From positions 248,001-312,000 of the forward strand of contig NZ_JABFNK010000005.1 of NCBI RefSeq assembly GCF_020386975.1: a DNA stretch of 64,000 nt, written 5' to 3'. The number at the start of each line of letters is the position of its first letter. Within the stretch, counting starts at the first letter, position 1. The position numbers were made by a program, and so were the translations under genes. This document shows, piece by piece, positions 59,655-64,000 of this stretch. The notes below the pieces were generated by a model, which was not told where the DNA came from, did no database searches, and was given only the letters and a program-made list of their open reading frames with translations. Origin of the DNA: Thermococcus bergensis. Lineage in GTDB: Archaea > Methanobacteriota_B > Thermococci > Thermococcales > Thermococcaceae.

Positions 59655-61331
59655 TCACCCTTTATATTGCTTGTAGAACCCCAATTCTTTGTAGTTTTCT
59701 CCGAGGATTTTGTAACTGGCTATAGAGCTTTGATTCTTGGAGATATTTCTAGTTCCGTACCTTGTTAACCCCGCAAGCACTATAACAAAGTTCTTCTCAT
59801 TCCAAGGATTTCTGATGGTCTGCAGCACTCCCATGGAGCCATCATAGGGAATTGTACTGTTTAAAGAAAGCTCTATTATTCCCTCATCCGCGAATAGGAA
59901 AGCGTTAAAGTCCTTAACAACGCCAGGATTCCTCTTTAGACTCCAACCGTTTCCACTGTGAACAAAAGTTATTGGGAGCCGATCGTTTAGCTCCCGAGTA
60001 ACCTTATTCGCCACTGGGCCCCCAATGAGGATTAAATTCTCTCTCAAGTCCTCATCGGTCAAATTAACGTCTGCTTTAATGACTACCTTTGGAGTATACC
60101 CAAAACTAATGCTAAATCCTTCTTCAATGAATCTCCTGCACTCTTCCGCAGTTTCCCTGTCGTACTCCACCCCGCTTTTATCGGGGTTTTGAGTGCCGTA
60201 AACGATGATAACCTTCTTGAGATGTCCAATTCTATCCATAGCCAATCCTTCTGTGACCGGGGCATTCATTTTGAAGTACTCGCTAACGTTCTCTGGGGTT
60301 GCCCATCTCCCCATGTGTTCAGCCATGATAGGAGCGTAATCAAACAGGGTCTCATTCTCCCCCCTGATTTTTTCAAAGTGCTCGTACTCCTCAAGAAAGT
60401 CCTGGATCATCGGGAATAACAGTGACTCCATTAATATCCTGAACTTTACCGAGTCCCGAGGAATGCCGCTCTTTAGGGCAAAATACGCCGCAAGGCTTTC
60501 CGTTAAAGCCTCGTTAAGATATATCTCAAATGACCAGAAATGGTTATAATCATATGTGGCAGTGATGGGGAGCTGGTTTTTGACTCCATACAGATAGTAG
60601 CTCTTGTCCTCAAAAAGCTCATCGGTTTCCACTAAAAAGTCCTCAACAAAAGGATGTGTGAACTCATGGAATATTCCGATAACATCGTGAATCTTTTGTA
60701 CTTCATCATACCTGTCAATGTAAATGTAGTTGATACAATAGGCCACTCCGTCTTTGAGTGTTTCAAATGTATGGCCGTGTATCCTTAAAGAGTACGAGTA
60801 CTCGACGCGGTATTCTTTGGCGGCATACCCAAAGAATTCCCTGTGCAGCTCGGGGAGACTCTTCAAGTAAGGCTCTATGCTTGAAATGTATTCGGCGTAT
60901 TCTTTCTCGTGAGCCCTGTAAAATTCCATAAAGTTGCTCTCGTTGGCGAACTCCGCCAAAGGCTTTAAATCGCCAAGATTAGTCTCATTTGGCAAGTAAT
61001 CTAAGAGTACTAGTCTGTCGCTTAAAGCCATTATCGTGTTATCTCTGGAGTAATAGGAGTAGGAATTATCCATGATTTTCCTAATATAGTGGACTGCTTC
61101 ATGGTCTTTGTAAGGTGCAAAGTACGTTAGGACGTCCTGAACGTAGTCTTGAGGGCCAATTATGAACAGATCACTCCCATTGAAAGCTAGAATATAGAGC
61201 ACAGCCAGCAGTTCCAGGTTCGGGTTGACCTCCACAACCATTTTGGGTTCTTGAGCCTGGACAATGTGAAAACCCGGAGAAATGGATGTCACGAGCAGTA
61301 TCCCCATCAATATCGCCGCGAGCCTTCTCAT
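59655..61331 (-). CDS. Secreted DUF4932-type putative metalloprotease
   Basis: A 558-residue exported protein with a signal peptide at residues 1-26. A gluzincin-like HEFTH motif (His222, Glu223, His226) and a later YLNEALTESLAAYFA helix with the likely third ligand suggest a metalloprotease of the DUF4932 type. The C-terminal region contains LILIGGPVANKVTREL, a motif also seen in Thermococcales S-layer-like proteins. Substrate is unknown. A TATA-like box lies 50-60 bp upstream. Confidence 0.75.
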   Translation of the reverse strand: MRRLAAILMGILLVTSISPGFHIVQAQEPKMVVEVNPNLELLAVLYILAFNGSDLFIIGPQDYVQDVLTYFAPYKDHEAVHYIRKIMDNSYSYYSRDNTIMALSDRLVLLDYLPNETNLGDLKPLAEFANESNFMEFYRAHEKEYAEYISSIEPYLKSLPELHREFFGYAAKEYRVEYSYSLRIHGHTFETLKDGVAYCINYIYIDRYDEVQKIHDVIGIFHEFTHPFVEDFLVETDELFEDKSYYLYGVKNQLPITATYDYNHFWSFEIYLNEALTESLAAYFALKSGIPRDSVKFRILMESLLFPMIQDFLEEYEHFEKIRGENETLFDYAPIMAEHMGRWATPENVSEYFKMNAPVTEGLAMDRIGHLKKVIIVYGTQNPDKSGVEYDRETAEECRRFIEEGFSISFGYTPKVVIKADVNLTDEDLRENLILIGGPVANKVTRELNDRLPITFVHSGNGWSLKRNPGVVKDFNAFLFADEGIIELSLNSTIPYDGSMGVLQTIRNPWNEKNFVIVLAGLTRYGTRNISKNQSSIASYKILGENYKELGFYKQYKG

Positions 61332-61491
61332 CCACTCACCCCTAATCTCCGCGTTACTAATTTTTTATCTTTCTTCAAGTTTAAATAAGTTTCTTGTTTT
61401 AGTGGTATAGTACAATGGTTCTAAGTCAAACACACCGTCTTCTTTTATTCTGCTCAATAAAAAGAGGGCAATATCAAGAAAGAGAAGCTGT

Positions 61492-62442
61492 TCACTCCAG
61501 CAACTTTTCAAGCTCTATCTTTATTTTCTCTATCTTGTCTTTGATATTCTCGAACTTGATCTTGTAGGTCTCAAGCTCTTCGAGTCTCTGTTTAAGTTCA
61601 TTGTTCTCTTTTAAAAGCTCGTTGACTTTTCTCTCGAGTTCCTCTTTCTCTTTTCTCCACTCCTCTGCAAGGCCCTCGAACTCTTCAACTTTCTTTTCGA
61701 GCTCCAGCTTTTCATGTGTGATTTCGTCGAGCAGTTTCTCTAGTCTGTTAACTTCTTCTTCCTTTGCTTTGAGCTTTTCTTCCAGTTCTTTGACTTTTGC
61801 CTCTTCAACTTTCCTGCTCTGTAGCTCCATAATTTTTACTTTAGCTTCTGCAAGCTCTTTTTCAAGTTCCTTCTTTTCTTTCCTGACTCTTTCGAGTTCT
61901 GCTTTTGTTTCTTCGAGCTCTCTCTTGAGCTTCTCTATCTCTTCTCTAGCCTTCTCCAGGTTTTCAAGCTCCACTGTCTGTTTCATCTTTTCGAGCTCTT
62001 CCTTAACCTTCTCGTATTCCATCTTGAGCTTTTCATACTCCTGCATGAGCTTCTCATATTCCTCCTTGGCAATTACCTCTTTGAGTCCTCCTTTTTCTAT
62101 CATCTCTATGGTCTTGATAAGCTCATCGAGCTTCCCTTGCTTTATCAGCTCGTAGGTTTCTCTAACCAGTTGCCCAGCCTTGCTTTCACCTTTGAGGTGC
62201 TTCCTTATAGTTTGCTCGGTTCTGCCGAGCTCCCTTGCAATCTCGCTTGTTGTCATTCCGGCTTTCTCTCTTGCAATTGCTCCTGCTGCAACGGCTAAGC
62301 TGTCAACCCATGTTAGCCTCTCTGCAGGATCTTTGATTAGCTCAATGACCTCGGGTCTAAAGAGCGTTGCAAAGAGGAGGATGCTCTCTAACTGGTGAAT
62401 TTCCTGTCTTCCAACAGGGTTAAGTGGAATCTCAACTGTCAT
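61492..62442 (-). CDS. HTH plus long coiled-coil protein
   Basis: A 316-residue protein. Residues 1-85 contain a helix-turn-helix (MTTSEIARELGRTEQTIRKH). From about residue 120 to the end it is an almost unbroken charged coiled coil rich in E, K and L. It looks like a DNA-binding structural or regulatory protein. It is 15 bp downstream of a KaiC-like ATPase gene and probably in its operon. Function unknown. Confidence 0.8.
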   Translation of the reverse strand: MTVEIPLNPVGRQEIHQLESILLFATLFRPEVIELIKDPAERLTWVDSLAVAAGAIAREKAGMTTSEIARELGRTEQTIRKHLKGESKAGQLVRETYELIKQGKLDELIKTIEMIEKGGLKEVIAKEEYEKLMQEYEKLKMEYEKVKEELEKMKQTVELENLEKAREEIEKLKRELEETKAELERVRKEKKELEKELAEAKVKIMELQSRKVEEAKVKELEEKLKAKEEEVNRLEKLLDEITHEKLELEKKVEEFEGLAEEWRKEKEELERKVNELLKENNELKQRLEELETYKIKFENIKDKIEKIKIELEKLLE

Positions 62443-62457
62443 CGCCTATCACCCCCT

Positions 62458-63201
62458 TTAAATTTCTACAATTCCTCCTCTCTTCAGGACTTTGTTAGCA
62501 TAAACCACTATTCCTTTGTCGGTTATCTCAAACGGGTGTCTTCTCATTGAATGGCTTGTACCACGCATCTTCCAGACTATAAGGGAACGTTTGAGCTCTC
62601 CATCGATCTCATCAAGGTCGAGTCTTATGATACCGTCAACTCCATGTTCTACTCCAGGCCCACCAAAACCCCTTTCGCCCACGCTTATCTGGCTCACAAA
62701 GATGCTTGTACATCCTGTTCCAGCCAGAACCCTCTTGAGCTGGAGGATTATGCTTCTCGCCATAGCCGGTTTGTTTATGTAAAGCGTCGTAACAGAATCA
62801 ACAACAACCCTCTTAGCGTTGACTTCCTTTATAGCCTGCTTCAATACATCGATGAATTCTCTTATATCGGTTAAGTCGTGTACTATGTACTTCTCATACT
62901 CTTTTGACTTCCCTATTCCGGCAGTGAATGCGTCAACCATTGCAAACATTCCCTGCTCCTCGTAGGGTTTGACATCCCATCCAAACTGTGCCATGTTCTG
63001 CCTAACCTGAACCGGATGCTCTTCGAGGGCTACGTAAATCCCAGGCTCACCCATTTGTAAGCCATTCCATAAGAATTGCTGGCTGAAAATGGTTTTTCCT
63101 GTCCCAGGACCACCGCTAAGTAAAACTACGTTTCTCTCCGGAATTCCCCCATGAAGTATCTCATCCATCCCCGGAATGCCGGTTTTTACTCTCTTGACCA
63201 T
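62458..63201 (-). CDS. KaiC-like RecA-superfamily ATPase (PH0284-like)
   Basis: A 247-residue KaiC-like ATPase with Walker [11 protein letters not shown], Walker [10 protein letters not shown] and C-terminal [15 protein letters not shown]. It resembles the structurally characterised Pyrococcus protein PH0284. It starts at ATG 63201 with GGGTGGGAGG upstream and is followed by the HTH/coiled-coil gene. It is closer to the gene at 3215 than to the degenerate one at 3979. Confidence 0.88.
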   Translation of the reverse strand: MVKRVKTGIPGMDEILHGGIPERNVVLLSGGPGTGKTIFSQQFLWNGLQMGEPGIYVALEEHPVQVRQNMAQFGWDVKPYEEQGMFAMVDAFTAGIGKSKEYEKYIVHDLTDIREFIDVLKQAIKEVNAKRVVVDSVTTLYINKPAMARSIILQLKRVLAGTGCTSIFVSQISVGERGFGGPGVEHGVDGIIRLDLDEIDGELKRSLIVWKMRGTSHSMRRHPFEITDKGIVVYANKVLKRGGIVEI

Positions 63202-63368
63202 CCTCCCACCCCCTTCTATAAACTACTAGCTGATTTTAGACCTTTTGAGAGAACAGTAATTTTAGTTACCAATAGATATTATATTGCCGAAAATATTTAA
63301 AGTTTGCGCTGACCCTCCCCCTCTGAAGGTGGAGGCTTTCAAAAGGAAAGGTAAAGCGCGGAAGAAGG

Positions 63369-63869
63369 TTATTTGTGCCTCCTTAGGAACTCACCAACAT
63401 CCGTTATGTTTTTAATGAACTTCTTTTCGCTCTTTGGGTTTATGAGACCCAATCCGAGAATTATGCCATCTTCATTCAGAATAACCAGCTTTTTGCTCCC
63501 CTGCCAGCTGTACTCTTTGACTCCCTCTCTGGGCACATCTTTGCCCGTTGTGAAAAGAAAAGCCGTTTTTGGCTTTAAAATGGCATAATTTTTCGTGATT
63601 TCTACAAAATAGAAGAACTCTATGTTTGGATAGAACTTCTCGACGAGATTTTCATCAACCTTTATCGTGCCAACAAACGTTCCAAATGCGTAGGGCTTTA
63701 TCCTCAAATTTTCTATCTTTTTCCATACTTCTTCGTTTACCGCGTAGACGTCTCTAAACTTTCCCTCGACTATCCCAAAAAACTCGTGCTTCAATTCCCC
63801 GAATTTTTCAGATTCCTTCATTATCAAATCAAACTCCCAGGAGGAAGTCCTCCTATACTTGAGTTCCAT
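63369..63869 (-). CDS. Nip7/PUA-like protein
   Basis: A 166-residue protein with a likely C-terminal PUA domain ([41 protein letters not shown]), resembling archaeal Nip7-like RNA-binding proteins involved in ribosome assembly. ATG 63869 follows GGTGAAGACA. It overlaps the upstream gene by 17 bp. Family assignment is moderate. Confidence 0.65.
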   Translation of the reverse strand: MELKYRRTSSWEFDLIMKESEKFGELKHEFFGIVEGKFRDVYAVNEEVWKKIENLRIKPYAFGTFVGTIKVDENLVEKFYPNIEFFYFVEITKNYAILKPKTAFLFTTGKDVPREGVKEYSWQGSKKLVILNEDGIILGLGLINPKSEKKFIKNITDVGEFLRRHK

Positions 63870-64000
63870 TGTCTTCACCGTTTAAAAGAGTGTTAAAACT
63901 GTCCAAATCTGTTTTTTCAAACTCTTCTTTAAATCTCACACCAAGTTCTGCTATTCTCGCCCTAGTGATAATCTCTTCTCCTTCTCCTATTCCCGGACAG
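63853..64000 (-). CDS. 3' end of an unidentified gene
   Basis: The last 48 codons of a gene that continues beyond the window: [20 protein letters not shown], then a charged tail ending NGEDNGTQV. It overlaps the Nip7-like gene start, so the two are co-transcribed. No family can be named from this fragment. Confidence 0.6.
   Translation of the reverse strand, partial: CPGIGEGEEIITRARIAELGVRFKEEFEKTDLDSFNTLLNGEDNGTQV

Noticed and set aside
61601-62155. 184-codon serine-rich open frame antisense to the coiled-coil gene
   Set aside because: Ser-rich translation is the usual antisense image of a Glu/Lys/Leu coiled coil; no start signals.
63300-63350. CCTCC...GGAGG inverted repeat upstream of the KaiC-like gene region
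   Set aside because: Short stem in a GC-rich patch with no T-tract or RNA boxes; not enough to call a terminator or ncRNA.

Overview
This window is from a hyperthermophilic archaeon of the order Thermococcales, most likely a Thermococcus; a Pyrococcus cannot be excluded from the sequence alone. The reasons are a complete archaeal A-type ATP synthase operon in the order H-I-K-E-C-F-A-B-D, an archaeal/eukaryal-type PriS/PriL primase, archaeal SecD/SecF, a CGP-CTERM GH57 amylopullulanase, a TrmBL1/Tgr-type sugar regulator, three KaiC-like ATPases, strong GGTGA-type ribosome binding sites and AT-rich TATA promoters. Most start codons were chosen from these ribosome binding sites and often lie a few codons inside the longest open frame.

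Layout. 1-4.8 kb: primase subunits (- strand), an intact IS6-family insertion and two KaiC-like ATPases. 4.8-5.7 kb: a DDE insertion sequence with a frameshifted transposase. 5.7-8.0 kb: an anchored secreted protein overlapping a TctA-like membrane protein. 8-12 kb: small hypothetical protein, two RNA methyltransferases, a C/D-box sRNA and an M20 peptidase. 11.9-15.5 kb: an OPT transporter gene split by an IS982-family element, with a 5'-truncated IS6 copy next to its promoter. 15.7-19.2 kb: MBL-fold hydrolase, phosphohexomutase, a second IS982 copy in the mutase promoter, and a UPF0146 protein.

19.2-32.7 kb is a starch/maltodextrin locus. On the - strand are a GH13 enzyme, the MdxE/F/G transporter, a secreted amylopullulanase and a MalK ATPase. 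On the + strand are the TrmBL1/Tgr regulator and a glycogen synthase. A near-consensus TGM operator (TATCAT-N5-GTGATA) overlaps the mdxE promoter: pullulan and starch are cut outside the cell, imported and degraded, or stored as glycogen, under Tgr control. 32.7-37.9 kb: second C/D-box sRNA, HIT protein, a MazG-YbaK fusion, IorA, DUF4152 and Dph6. 37.9-42.7 kb: a second sugar ABC operon whose ATPase gene is broken near its 3' end by a 265-bp element. 43-45.3 kb: inositol-1-phosphate synthase and an AlaX editing protein. 45.4-55.4 kb: the ATP synthase operon, with an intein in the P-loop of subunit A. 55.5-58.6 kb: TrkA, SecD, SecF. A second, inverted copy of the 265-bp element sits between secF and speH. 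59-64 kb: speH, a DUF4932 secreted protein, an HTH/coiled-coil protein paired with a KaiC-like ATPase, a Nip7-like protein and the 3' end of one more gene.

The most unusual features are the two identical 265-bp elements with paired 28-nt-loop hairpins, one of which breaks an ABC ATPase gene; A7 frameshift sites shared by three insertion sequences of two families; two promoter-equipped C/D-box sRNAs; and the MazG-YbaK fusion. No CRISPR array, rRNA or tRNA gene was seen.
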